From the NCBI GenBank assembly GCA_000934385.1, contig KN880451.1, forward strand, positions 124,001-188,000: a stretch of DNA of 64,000 nt. The letters are read 5' to 3'. Below, piece by piece: positions 12,854 to 24,400 of the stretch. The notes under the pieces are model-generated. The model worked only from the letters and a program-made list of their open reading frames with translations, searched no databases and was not told the DNA's origin. Numbering within the stretch: the stretch's first letter is position 1; each line of letters opens with the position of its first letter. A program made the position numbers and the translations under genes. This stretch comes from Cylindrobasidium torrendii FP15055 ss-10 (lineage: Eukaryota; Basidiomycota; Agaricomycetes; Agaricales; Physalacriaceae).

Positions 12854-13982
12854 ATGACCACCATGGACGCCCAAGCTTGTACGATCCTCAGGATCAAACG
12901 GAAACGACATGAAGAACCTCTGGAGGGTCTTGTCATTGAGCGCAAGAAGAGCCAGGCAGGCGGGGTGTTTACTTTTGCTCAAACGGTGGAGGCAGAGGCT
13001 TGGGACGACAAGCTGATCAAGGAGAAACTGCAGGTGCGTAGTTATGCACTATCACTTATGACACGGCTGTACTGACTAGACTTACTACTTAGAGGGAGTT
13101 GTTGGAGTTGGCCAATATTGCACCGGGACCTTCCTCGCCGCCTCGTCTACCATTACCGAAACGCCGTCGCACGGCGACGAAGGATGATGCTCGCAGATAT
13201 ATTGTCAAGGCCCCAACGTCAATTCCAGAATCACCAGTCATGGAATCGTAGGTCCCTCTTCTATATTGAGAAATATGTACTCTAACATGGGGAAACAGGC
13301 CACCAGACGCTACCAAACCGATTTCTGTCCCAGGCAGCTCTCCTCAGCTTACCATGATTGACGCTGAACGTGCGGCATCCGAGGGCAATGAAGAGATGGA
13401 TCCCGAAATGGCGAACATTTTGCCTCTTCTCCAACAATACTTGTCTGGTAAGCCGACCTTTTGCCTTCACGTCTGTTTCTTACAGCTTCATTGTAGTTCA
13501 CGAGCAAACCTATATTCCGCCGTCTGAACAGGACGATGACTATGTGTGGGACGTTTTCTTCCATAGGCCGACGACACTCACTGACTGGAACAATGCTGCC
13601 ACTTTCGGTACACTGTATGGCTTGTCGCGTTCTTGTTGTGGCTGCTTCACTCACAAGTTAACTAACATAGGGCTGGCATCTCGAGTGTCCCTGGGTGGGA
13701 CGAAGACTCCTCGGACGAAGAGTCTGAGGTTGAAGACGAGGCCGATGAGGACTCGAATGGTATGACTTTTCTTTCTAGACCTGTTCGCCACTCAACCCAA
13801 ATAGCCGAAGAATACTTTGCAAATGACTACCCCGAGGACGAGGTTTCTTCTGACAGTGGGCCAGGGAGCTCTGGTACGTCTCATTAACCCCATGCTATAC
13901 CGTCGAAAGGGCCGCTCATTTTGCAGATGAATTCCACGACTACGACTCGGATTACTACGGCTCAGACAACGACTACCCTTGA
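12854..13982 (+). CDS. IWR1: RNA polymerase II nuclear import factor Iwr1 (SLC7A6OS family)
   Basis: Iwr1 binds assembled RNA polymerase II and directs its import through an N-terminal nuclear signal. Here the N-terminus has CTILRIKRKRHEEPLEGLVI, the usual lysine/arginine signal followed by an LxV-type stretch, and a second basic block LPKRRRTATKD. The conserved Iwr1 domain is split over the last exons: DDDYVWDVFFHRP, then a G-x-L step, then GWDEDSSDEESEVEDEADED, AEEYFANDYPEDEVSSDS and the acidic tail DEFHDYDSDYYGSDNDYP. This acidic Tyr/Asp-rich tail is diagnostic. There are about seven exons with short introns. It starts at ATG 12854; the TGA is at 13980-13982. Confidence 0.85.
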
Positions 13983-14408
13983 CCTGTCTCATCTTGTGGC
14001 GTGCGAAAACTCGTGGGACTTCAGGACATATGTACTCCGTTATATATTCTCACCGTTCGACTATTCTCATACAAGTGTATGACATTGAATGAATATATGA
14101 TTTCTACAACCCCCAAATCGATTGGCTCCTTCCTGAATACAACACGTCAGGCTATTTCCATCCCTTGTTGGCTCTGCATCCATACGTCCACTGAGAGGAT
14201 CTAATAAGCAGAAATGAAGCATTGACAAGGGAGGCTGCAGTCGAACGTTGAATGTTATTTTTCGGTTCAAGTCTGTAGATAAATAAGAAAGCGAATGTAT
14301 ATGCATCACGATACCCTTTACACCACTGTCAGTCCGACCAAATAAATACCAAATATTTAGCTACAATACGCACACAGGCACGTACACTCTACAATGAAAG
14401 CGATACTC
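13983..14408. other. Convergent 3' region, no gene seen
   Basis: 3' flanks of Iwr1 and the GH55 gene. AT-rich, with no convincing coding frame. Confidence 0.5.
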
Positions 14409-17284
14409 TTACTGGCTCCATACGGTCACTGTGCTGGTAAAGCCGTTGGGGTTGTCGGCCTGTTTGATCACAGCAGTACCATCGATGTTCAGCATGTTAA
14501 CCGAAGCGACGGTGTTCAACTGGTAGATGGTCACAGACGACGCAGAGTCGATGTTGGCGATGCTGGTCTGGCAGTTGTTGCGTCCGTCTTTTGTGCACTC
14601 CTCGGTGTATGACTAGAAGGACCCCGTCAGGCAATTATTTGGTTAAAGAAAGAAAGAGGGACGTACGTCGAAGAAGCTGTAAAGACCAGCACCAAAGATA
14701 ATGATATCCTTGGAGTTGGCGATGTTGAGGCCGTATGCCGAAGTGAAGTCACCGCCGAAGGTAGGATCGTGCCAATCCGCACGAGCGGTGAAGGGCGTCG
14801 GGGCAACCGGTGTCGGTTGGAAGTAGGGCTGCAAAACCAGTCAGCATGCCGTTCAAGGTGGGACTTGTATTTGATGCTCACGCTTTCGGTTTGGATGAGA
14901 CCCATGTAGTGGTTCGCAGCATTCACAAGGCTATATTGGTAGAGAGTGTGGTGTTCAGAGCCAGTTCCAATCATCCAGACGGGGCCTTGAGACTCTGAGA
15001 GGATTCCACGGCCGGAGAACAAAGAGAGTTTGGTCCAGCCATCACCGTCCATGAAGTGGTCGGCAAGCCAAACCCAGGTACCCTCGAGGTAGGCGGTCGA
15101 ACCCGCAGTGAGGTGAAGGGCCATGAATGCGGACATGCAGGGCTCAAAGTTGTTGGTGCTAGTCCATGGGCAAGTTGCAAGATCCTGCTCGGAACCCTCA
15201 GCTAGAAAATTCGTCAGTTCAAGTCTTGGGAGAGTTGCAGAAATACACATACATCCACCCAGACGAATGTAGCTGTCCCACATTCCGGCACCACCCTGGA
15301 CACCGTCAGGCTGAGCAACGTTCCACTCAACGACGATTGCTCCGGGAGCTACGAGAAGTAGTAAGAAAAAACCCTCTCAATACAACTCGTGCACATACTA
15401 GGGCCAATAGTTTGGAAGATGATGTTCGAGATCTCCGTAAGGCCCTTATCGCCAGACTCGCCAACCTTGAATACAGGCTTGGGGTTCTCCACGTCTTGGA
15501 AGGCAGAGCCCTTTCCGGCGAGGACAGTCCACACCTCACCAATCATCTGGGTACCGGCAGGGATGGTCACAGTGTCGGTGACGACGTATGTACCAGCATC
15601 GAAAAAGATAATGTTGCAGCCAGAGTACTATTAGTCGACGTCAGAGTGTTGCATTGAAACAAACGAGAACCACACACCTTAGCGAAGATATCCTTGAGCG
15701 CCTGGGTATCATCGGTCTTACCGTCTCCAACCGCGCCCGCCGCTCTGACGCTAATGATTTGGCTCGGGGAATATGTCTCGTATTGAGGGTACATCTTTCC
15801 GAAGATGTGACCATTGCCGTCGAGAAGGCTAGAAGGCTTGTTTGCAGCGACGATTTCACCTTGGGTGAATGTTCCCGCGCTGTTGCTGCCCTTGTAGACG
15901 TTGCCTTGTCCCCAAGAGTTGATAGTCGTGGTCCCACCGGCGAGGACAACGCTACCGTCCGCAACACCGACAGCTGTGGGCACGTTGGTGAGCTGGATGT
16001 TGTTGAGTACGAGGGATCCCGCGAGGCTGGTGGTAGCGGTGGATGATTGGATGAAGATGGGTGTGTTGGAAACGACAGCGTCGATGATAGCCTCGCCACC
16101 GACAGTCTGATGCAAGACACCGTCGAGACTGCCGGTCTCCAGCTCGAAACCGACATTGCAGTTGTTAATCGTGACGCGCTGGAATGTCCATCCCCAGTTC
16201 CATGCGCCGTGGATGGCGGTCACAGCGTTGTTGATAGTGATGTTGCGGACAGTGAACCTACACGGGTTCTCAAATTTTGGTAAGACAAGAGACAGAGAAA
16301 GAACTTACTGCTGGTTTCCGACCCAAATACCGAATTTTCCACCGTTGAAGACAAGGTCACCCATGTATCCACCGGAGCCGTTCTCCATGTAGATACCCTG
16401 GTGCTGAGAGTTTGCGCCCTGGGACATCTCGACGACGACGTTCATGAGTGAGGTGGCTTGGGAGACCTGCCAGTGAAGGCCGGTCGCCGCACCAGCGACC
16501 CTGGTCAAATCGATTTTGAAGTTGCGGACCGAACGGAAGCTAGACAGATGGTTGAGATGACTTTTAGTACAGAATGACCAAAGAGGGAGGCGTACAAGCT
16601 GTTCGTGTTGACATACCACTGAGCACCGCTACCGCCATCAATGTAGGGATCAGTGTCTGTAGAGGAAATCGACTTAGGAAAGTACAAGTAACTATTTACA
16701 CCAGACGTACCAATGACAGCTATGCCAGCGAAGCTTGGAGAAGCAGCGAGGGTGGGAAGATTTTTAGCATCACCGATGAGTTGGGTGGTGTAGTAAGCGA
16801 TGATGGGGGACGAGACGACGTAGGTACTGTTGAGAATAATCAGAAAGAAACGGAGAGCGGGAGGTCGGAAGCCACGTACCCAGACGGGAAGTAGACGACA
16901 GCGGGGGTGATAGTGGTGGAGTTACAGGCCGTTCCTAGACCTATGGATCCCCCACAACGGCTACCGTCCTGAACAGCAGCACTGGGCGTGGGTCAGTACA
17001 CATGACTGACAGAATCGGGGAGAAATGGTGTACTTGATAGCTGCAGTATCGTCGGTAGTGCCATCACCGACAGCGCCATAATCCTTGACGTTGCGGAAAA
17101 CTTTGTAACCAGCAGGGTCGGGGTTGAAGGCGGCAGTGTTGCGATGGTCCATCGACTGAAGCCAGTATGGATCCCCAGCAGCAGCTGTACCCGCGCCCAG
17201 AGGCGAGCTACAGGTAGAACCAAGTGCAGAAACGAAAGTGAAGGCGTAGCTAGACGCCGCGGCCCAGAAGAGGGCGGGCAACAT
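14409..17284 (-). CDS. Secreted GH55 beta-1,3-glucanase (tandem beta-helix)
   Basis: Family GH55 exo/endo beta-1,3-glucanase acting on laminarin-like and fungal wall glucans outside the cell. A signal peptide MLPALFWAAASSYAFTFVSA is followed by a mature start near STCSSPLGAG. Two copies of the pectate-lyase-like opening motif, VKDYGAVGDGTTDDTAAI and RAAGAVGDGKTDDTQALKDI, mark the two beta-helix halves typical of GH55. Further hallmarks are YWLQSMDHR and GTGSEHHTLYQY in the second half. The protein is about 750-780 residues over a dozen exons and ends TSTVTVWSQ. A TATA box sits about 80 bp upstream. Whether it feeds on glucan or remodels the fungus's own wall cannot be told from sequence. Confidence 0.92.
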
Positions 17285-17360
17285 TTTGAAAAAAGAAAGT
17301 GTAAGGGTGGGAAATGGAAGTCGAAGAGAAAGATATGGGCGACGTCTCACGAAACCGAGC

Positions 17361-17370
17361 CTTTATATAG
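17361..17370 (-). promoter_or_regulatory. TATA box of GH55 gene
   Basis: CTATATAAAG on the minus strand, about 80 bp upstream of the GH55 start codon, a usual distance for inducible fungal genes. Confidence 0.6.
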
Positions 17371-18304
17371 CGGCCTTCGAATTAGAAGCATATGGGCGTG
17401 TTTTGACTTGTGCATCGCGAGACCAGGTCTTTTGCGGCCAGAGGTGCCAGCCTGTGCCAGCCATGCTGGCCTCTACAAGGAACTGAACGGTATGCACGCA
17501 GCACGCGTCGCAAATTAGGCATCCATCACTGACATTGGATCGAGTTTCAGGGAGATTTAGACGTGTATGTTACCATACTAGGCACCCTTGACACTTATTA
17601 CTCACTTGGTTTACCGTTGTAGTTTATTCTCTCCTCTATTTATCTGTTGGTCAAGCTTTGTGCGTCGGATTGAATGATACACTTGTCGATTTTGTACAGT
17701 CACAAATATCTAGCGTTCAACGCTCAACGGCGGTATGCTGAAAGTAACATCTCGATATCGGTATCAGACTCAAATTGGCCGAGACTCGTGCAACCACCAG
17801 GTACAGGTCAGGCCTTGCGAGCTTGACCAGGCGTGATCCCATGAATTATCCATACTATGAGCCCGTATCATGCTCAACTCGAGGCGCGCTCTTCCTGGAG
17901 ACGATACGACCTGGAGCCAACAAATTACATGGTATTCGAGGGCCAGCAAAGCCACTACTTCAATGCCCATCTTCCTGTACGTGGTGGTATAGATCCGATC
18001 ATTCTCCGCGTTCGTGAAAGTCTGGCGAGCCTTGGCAGCAATCCAATTATCCAAGCACCAAGTGCCCAGAGTTACATCTAGTGGTATGAGGTAGTATGTG
18101 GCGGTTTAGATATATCGGGGAATTTACAAATCCTCCATTGTATTATGTACATAACCGCGCACGAACCACATATCACGAAAAAACTCAAAATCCAGGCATC
18201 CGCGTCATGCGCAATACGACGGATTACATGATATTAACGCGAATAGAACGTAGTAGTCATCGACTCAGTGTCCAAGCTAGTATAGACAAGTCCGGTCCAA
18301 ACAC
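17371..18304. other. Intergenic region, no gene seen
   Basis: Short frames on both strands (for example 17857-18081 plus and 17770-18054 minus) lack start context, splice support or motifs. Confidence 0.4.
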
Positions 18305-20355
18305 TCAAGCGACCTTACACATCCCATCTTTGTCCCACCTCTCGCTACCGACACCCGTTTGGACAATGAACAAGTCATTCTCATCGTACTTGCTCTTCAC
18401 CTGTGAAAGTTTCTCGTAGTCTCCATAGAATGTCGTCGCAAAATCCGCTTCGTACGCATCGGCCTCGTTCATGTAAGCCCCCGCGTCAGTGCCAACGACC
18501 TTCTCAATGATAGGCAGGAATTCTGTCTGGAATCTGGAACTCAGAGCGACGGCGCCGGACGGAGAGACCACATCATCCGTCCAGTAGTCGGCCGTGATGA
18601 GCTACGCAGACACAAGGATGAATAACGCGTACAATAGGCCACAGTGATGAACATACATGCGTTTTCGCCGTCCTCCACTTGGGGTGGACCGCCGAGTCGA
18701 TGCCTGCGTTTTCTGAGACTTTCCCTCCGGCAATGATATGACCAAGAACACTGCATTGAGATCAGCTCGGGCATTCCTTGCTGGAAGATACATTCGAACG
18801 TACATCGCAAGTCCAGTGTCGAACAGCTCCTCGTACATCTTGCCGATAGCTTCTGGGGTTTCGTACACCTCTTCTGGCACAAGCCTCGAGCCCATGAGCA
18901 TATTCTCTGCTCCGGTTGCGTCCTCCTTATACACGATGTCGTTAACAACCGTTTCCTGGAATGTGTCCTCAGACACTGTCCAGGTTCCCGACGCCAACGC
19001 GTCAGTCAAGAAAGGCTGCATAGTCTCCCTCGACTCGTTTGCCGTCAGCCTAGGAAGGTAAGTCCGAAGGAAAAGGCTTTGCGTCTGGTCCGAATCGTTT
19101 CGGAATGCCCAGTAGTACTGCCCAGCGCGCACTTCGTCGAAGTCGTGTATGTGAGTAGCGTGGATTGTCATGAGGGAGGCAATGTCCGAGGAGTTGGTCG
19201 AGTTTGCGGTGAGAACGGTGTAGCGGTAAGTAGCGTTGAAGGTGTCGAAGGTACGGAATGTGGCTGAGACCATGACGCCCCAGGAGCCTCCACCACCACC
19301 TCGAAGAGCCCAGTATACTGACAGCCATGTCAACGCCATATTATAATGGCATGGAAAGGGAAACTTACAATCACTGTTCTCAGTCTCATTAGCAGTCAGG
19401 TATTGACCATCCGCGGTGACAATGGTGAACTCTGTGTCTTCATGAGTTCAGTCGACGGCAGGCGCGAGATTACTCACGAAGTGTGTTGTCCGCGGCGAGG
19501 CCAAGCAAGGGCGACAACGAAGAATGGCCACCACCCTGGATATACCCGCCGGCAGCGGCGACAGTGGCAGTACCGCCGCCTACAAAGATCTTGCCCTTCT
19601 CCTTGAGCGCAGCATAAATCTGGTTGAGACGAACACCACTGCCAACGGTGACCGCGCCGCCTTGACCATTGAAGTCATCGTGGATAGTAATGTCCGTGAG
19701 ACGATGCGTCGAAATAAGAAGAGAGTCCTTCGCTGTTGACCTTCCAAGATAATCGTGTCCAGAGCTCTTGATGGCCACGCGAAGGTTGTTCGTCCGAGCA
19801 AAGTTCACGCCCGCCTATTGGTGTTTAGATTGGAACGAGTAGCATTGGAATGCGAAAGTGAACAAACCTGGATATCCTCGACAGACTCAGCCAGAACAAC
19901 ATAATGGGGGACATTGCCTTGCTTGCAATTGCCAGTCGTGTTGCGAAGGCATACTTCAGGCGGGTTCGCGTCGTAGTCCTTTCAAAAAAGTTGACACTTA
20001 TTTGAACGCACAAAATCATAGAAAGTCATACCTGTTCCCAATTGGGCTAGGGTATTAGGTCAGTAGAAACTCGCTGGACACAGAGAGAGGATTATAATAC
20101 CTGAAGCATAGAACCTGGCATGTTATCACTCCTCCAAGTCGAGCTCGTCCACTGCTCGTCTGTACATCCACCAATATTGAAACAATACTGAGCAGACGGC
20201 ACAACCGCAAACAAATGCCCCGAGGTCGACTCGTTCAGCTGTTTCCAGGCGTCCTGGTCGACGTCGCCGGGTCGGACGCGACATCCCTGCGTAAGAACGC
20301 CGCGGGCAGTGATTAAGACTGGAAGAAAGGATACGAACCAATGCATGGAGGGCAT
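18305..20355 (-). CDS. Secreted FAD-linked oxidase (PCMH domain with BBE C-terminus)
   Basis: Vanillyl-alcohol-oxidase superfamily, berberine-bridge-like; such fungal enzymes oxidise sugars or small alcohols with release of H2O2. The N-terminal signal peptide is MPSMHWFVSFLPVLITARG, starting at 20355. The FAD domain shows VAIKSSGHDYLGRS with the flavin-linking His, GGAVTVGSGVRLNQIY, and TVAAAGGYIQGGGHSSLSPL. The substrate domain has YWALRGGGGGSWGV. The C-terminal BBE segment is FYGDYEKLSQVKSKYDENDL. Where BBE-type enzymes carry a second flavin-linking Cys (VCPTVG), this protein reads GTATVA, so I infer mono-covalent FAD. Length is about 560 residues over some nine exons. A splice near 18600-18780 restores GHIIAGGKVSENAG. 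A TATA box lies about 40 bp upstream. Confidence 0.9.
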
Positions 20356-20394
20356 TGACGAGAGAAAGATACATGTTGCACTGCGACTTGGAGT

Positions 20395-20402
20395 CTTATA
20401 TA
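20395..20402 (-). promoter_or_regulatory. TATA box of FAD oxidase gene
   Basis: TATATAAG on the minus strand, about 40 bp upstream of the proposed start codon. The close spacing implies a very short leader. Confidence 0.5.
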
Positions 20403-21409
20403 GCATGCCACTCACTGCAATACCGTCCGGATAACCGGTGAAAAAGTTCCCATTTATGGGAATGTTGTTCCTTCGGCCTAGGATTTCCGCGCAGATGAAC
20501 TCTAAGTATCCATCATTTCAGCACAGGGAACAGCTGCGCCGGGCGACGCGTATTTGAGTGAGTAGATGCTAGTCATTTTATGGCGAGTCGGTTGGGCAGA
20601 AATCATGCCATTATCCAGAAAAGACGGTTGTAGCGTGAGACGAGTCGTGATAAACCGCCAGAAAATGAGTTTGCCATCGGTGGTAAGAGCAAGTCTTGTG
20701 GCACCACGTGGTCCAAACACTCAATATTCAATATGAAATCCTGACGATCATCAAGCGCTTCTGGCAAAGGCTTCTGCTAGCTGCTTGTTTTCTAAGCAAG
20801 ACTAGGCTGGGACCTAACCGTTCAAGGAGCTTACGAAGCTCAGGGACTCTCCAATGGCAGAATTTTCTGTAGGTAGTAAGACTCTTTATGTAGCTAGCCG
20901 ACGCATTCGATGGTCCATCATTGTTATACGTACGTATTATAGACCAGTAGAGCCCCCTAAGACGAGGAACAGTCCTACGCACGCGTATGTAAAAGTGCGT
21001 GCAGCAGCAATTTCGAGCCATATTATTTCCCATAGCTACCCAAAATCTTGGTGTGATGTTGCGGAAAATTTTACGACGGAAAAATCCCTGACGGGTAAGC
21101 TATGAATCATATATAGAAAGCCTACAATGACATGGAGATGGTTCAGGCAGAATCCCGATTGTCTTTGCTTACGTAAAGGTCCGTGTTATGGTTTGTACTC
21201 AAGTTGAATGCTGAACGTAACGTTGAAATATCACTAATGCTGCTACAGTCGCGGGGTAAGCCAGAGAATCAGGCGTTCGTAGGACTGACGCGGAGGGAAA
21301 AACTGCATACAGATACAATTTGCAGGAGGCAGTAAACCATAAAGCTAAAGCGAAACAACGGATGGAAGGCATGGATGCTACGTACGACATAACTATGGAC
21401 TGGTCTCAA
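20403..21409. other. Intergenic region, no gene seen
   Basis: About 1 kb, comparatively AT-rich, with only short frames and no transposase or reverse-transcriptase motif. Confidence 0.4.
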
Positions 21410-24400
21410 TCAAGAAAGCTCGCTGCCAAGACCGGGATACCGCAGGGAGATCCTCTTGGCAAGCCGCAATATGTCGTGTACGTCGTTCGACGTTTCCCTC
21501 TTATCGTCCCTCAACTGGGCCACCTCCGCGGCGGTAAGAGATGTATGCGCCTTGTAAACCTCGATTTCATCGCTCAGCACGCGAATTTTATCATCCTTCG
21601 CCCTGATGATGGATTCCTTCCGTTGCAACTCCTCCTCCTTCTCCCTGACCTGCTCAGAAGTACTTGCTCTGAGTTCCTTCAGCTCTGTCTCCCGCGCGTC
21701 GCGAGAGTCCCGAACGACTCGCAGTTCGCCTGTTATCGCCATGTGTTCGATCTTCAACCGCTCATATTCTTGCATCTCCATAGCGCGCGTATTCGCGAGT
21801 TCGCCGTAGGCATTCACACGCTCCTTGTATTTCTCTTCCAAAGACTTCATCTTCTTATCGTCGAGGTCTTTTTGCGCTCTGATCTCCGCCACCTGAGTGG
21901 TCAAGGAGGCGATTTCCGCCTCCTTGATTGCATTCGCGTGCTCCAGATCCGTGGTCTGCTCGGTCAATTGAGACTTTAACCTAGCCACCTCCGCGCGTAC
22001 CATATCCAGCTCGGAGTTTGCACATTCCCAGCGAATTTGAAAGGCATCGAGGCTTGACCGTGACTCCTCTATTTCGCATTCTGCTTGCCTCAACTGCGTC
22101 GCTGCTGCCTCCTGGAGGCGAGCCAATTCCCGTTGCAAAGTTGGCGGATGGTCACACACCAAGAAGGCGGCGTCGACAGTTATCGCGGTTGGGTCCGTTG
22201 GTGCCGGAAGGGTAGGGGAGTCCTCGACTGGTAAGCGCCGAGCGGGTGACGCATCATTTCGCGCGAGTTGAGGTGTCTCTGGCGCGCCGTTTGGTAGAGA
22301 TGGTGTCTCAGGCAAAGTCTCTTCTGCATCCGTCCCCTCGTCCTGCTCATCGATGAGGCCAGCAGCAGCCATGTCCTCCTGGAGCCTCGGTAATTGACAA
22401 GGCGCTTTCTTTAACCAGCAGGCTCGACATTTACGAGATCTCGAATTCATGCCGACTCGTTCGCAGTCCCCTGAGGGGCATCCCGCGCACTGTGAAGGAG
22501 TCAGTCTTCCTTGTCTTCTTCAAAGACGTCCGGAGGCTGCATACATTATTAACAGCCTTGAGAGGGACTAGGTCCCATAATAGCAGATTGTCATGGCGGC
22601 CTCGAGCCTTGACATAGGTTCCCTCAAGCCGCCTGTTCCCTTCGCCGAGACTAACGAAGACTAACTGGGCGTGCAAACTGGGATGGCTTTTGCTGAACTC
22701 GTGTTGCTCTGCTGGGGGGAGTGCGCAGACCCTTTCCCGTAGTGCTAATAGCCACTCAACATCCAAAGAGTCCCACACAAAGTTTTTTCCCTTGGTGAAA
22801 CTCTTCTGGCGGGTCCGTAAAAATGCCATGACCTGTGGACATATGTAAATTTCTCGTTTGTTTGCAAGTAGGCCGCAGCTTACTTCAGTATTTGTGGTGA
22901 CTGTTGAATCATCATCGGAAAGCTCAGTGAGAGGCTCAGAGGAGGGATTGTTGGTCTGTGTTACGCGTCAACATGGAACTGAGTGACATGCAGCGTACCA
23001 TACCTGTTCCGCATCGGTGCGCCTCTTCTTGCGAATTGGGGAGCCCAAGTCATCCGCTTCATTAGTTCGCTTGTCCCTCGAAGATAATGCTCGTGTGTTT
23101 GTGACGTTGCCCCCGCGTCGAACTGGCCGGGAGCTGATCTGAGGCTCAGTCGATCCACGCAAATGCGACTGTCTGTCCACTGGTGTGCCCGTAGCCATTG
23201 GTGGTCTAGCGCGACTCTGGTAGAATCAGTCAGAATTGCCTACATAAAGCAAAGCGAAGCATACCTTGACGCCGTCGCGCGGGGTAAATATGCCGTCGCA
23301 TTTCGCACCCTTGGGCGTCTTGAACATGCATCGGCGGCATGATTCTGGAGGGGGATCAAAGACGGCTGGACCCGATAACGGCGGGCAGTAGCACACTGCT
23401 CCGTTCTCGTGACAATCCGAACACTATCGTTCAGTGTTAGCAAACTGTCGGGCTACCCGCTGGAATGTTTCTCTCACAGGTTCTCCGGCCACCGGTGTCA
23501 AATCCCAATCTTCCAAGCGCTGACCATTCATGAAACCATCACTCGACCATTGCAAATGGCTGGGCAGAGCCACCACGGCGGGGTCATACTGTTGCTCGTC
23601 CCAGATATCGAGGGCAATGATTTGAGTATAGTACATGGGGCTGTTTGCCTTGAGGTCCTTAGTCCCTGCAGGCGAAAGTCTTCGAGCCTTTGCGCGAAGA
23701 GTGCGCAACCAAGGAATGTCTTCTCCCTCGCCATGCACCGTTATCATTTCGGCAATCTTGAAGAAGAGGTGTTATGAGAGTGGAATTTTTGAGTACATGA
23801 ACGCACCTCTTCGAGTAGTACATCGTCCTTATCCCTCAACTCTAGCTCTCCGTTAGTACTAGCCCCTTCGTGTGAAGAACCTTCGTTGTCGTCGGCAGCA
23901 TAGGAATGCCTGAGCGTGAGCAGTGGTGTTGGCGGAGGTCTGGCATACACTTGTCCGCTATCCTGTTGCGTAGGTAGGGCAAGCACATCCGGACCCAAGG
24001 CATCGACACTCAGGCCTGAGCATTTCGTACTGTTGAGAACGCAGCTACGGCATCTCTTGCTGGCCGCTCCGCGAAAACCCATCCCTGACTTGGCTGCAAA
24101 CTCGCATTCTTTCCCCCTCTTTTTGCAAGTTCGGCACTGCAAACGATGGTTAGCGCGCCTGAACGATGATAGGCGTCCCCATACCTCTTTACCGGTTGGA
24201 ACCTTGGTTGCTTGTAAGTCCCATCGAAATAAAGTCGCGTCCAATAGCTTGCCCTGCGGGTTCAATGACCATCTTCCATTGCCATCAAGACCTTCCTGCG
24301 TTGCCGTGTCGTCCAAACATTGCTCATCGCTGAGCACGACAAATATCAAGGGGGACCATAGGTCGGGGTGGGCTAGCTGCAGAACGCGTTGATCATGATA

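Noticed and set aside
17770..18081. Overlapping frames of 94 (minus) and 74 (plus) codons
   Set aside because: Mutually overlapping, no splice or promoter support, no family resemblance.
18602..18760. Frameshift in the FAD oxidase
   Set aside because: The apparent break disappears when normal introns are removed; the expected GHIIAGGKVSENAG segment is present in the spliced frame.
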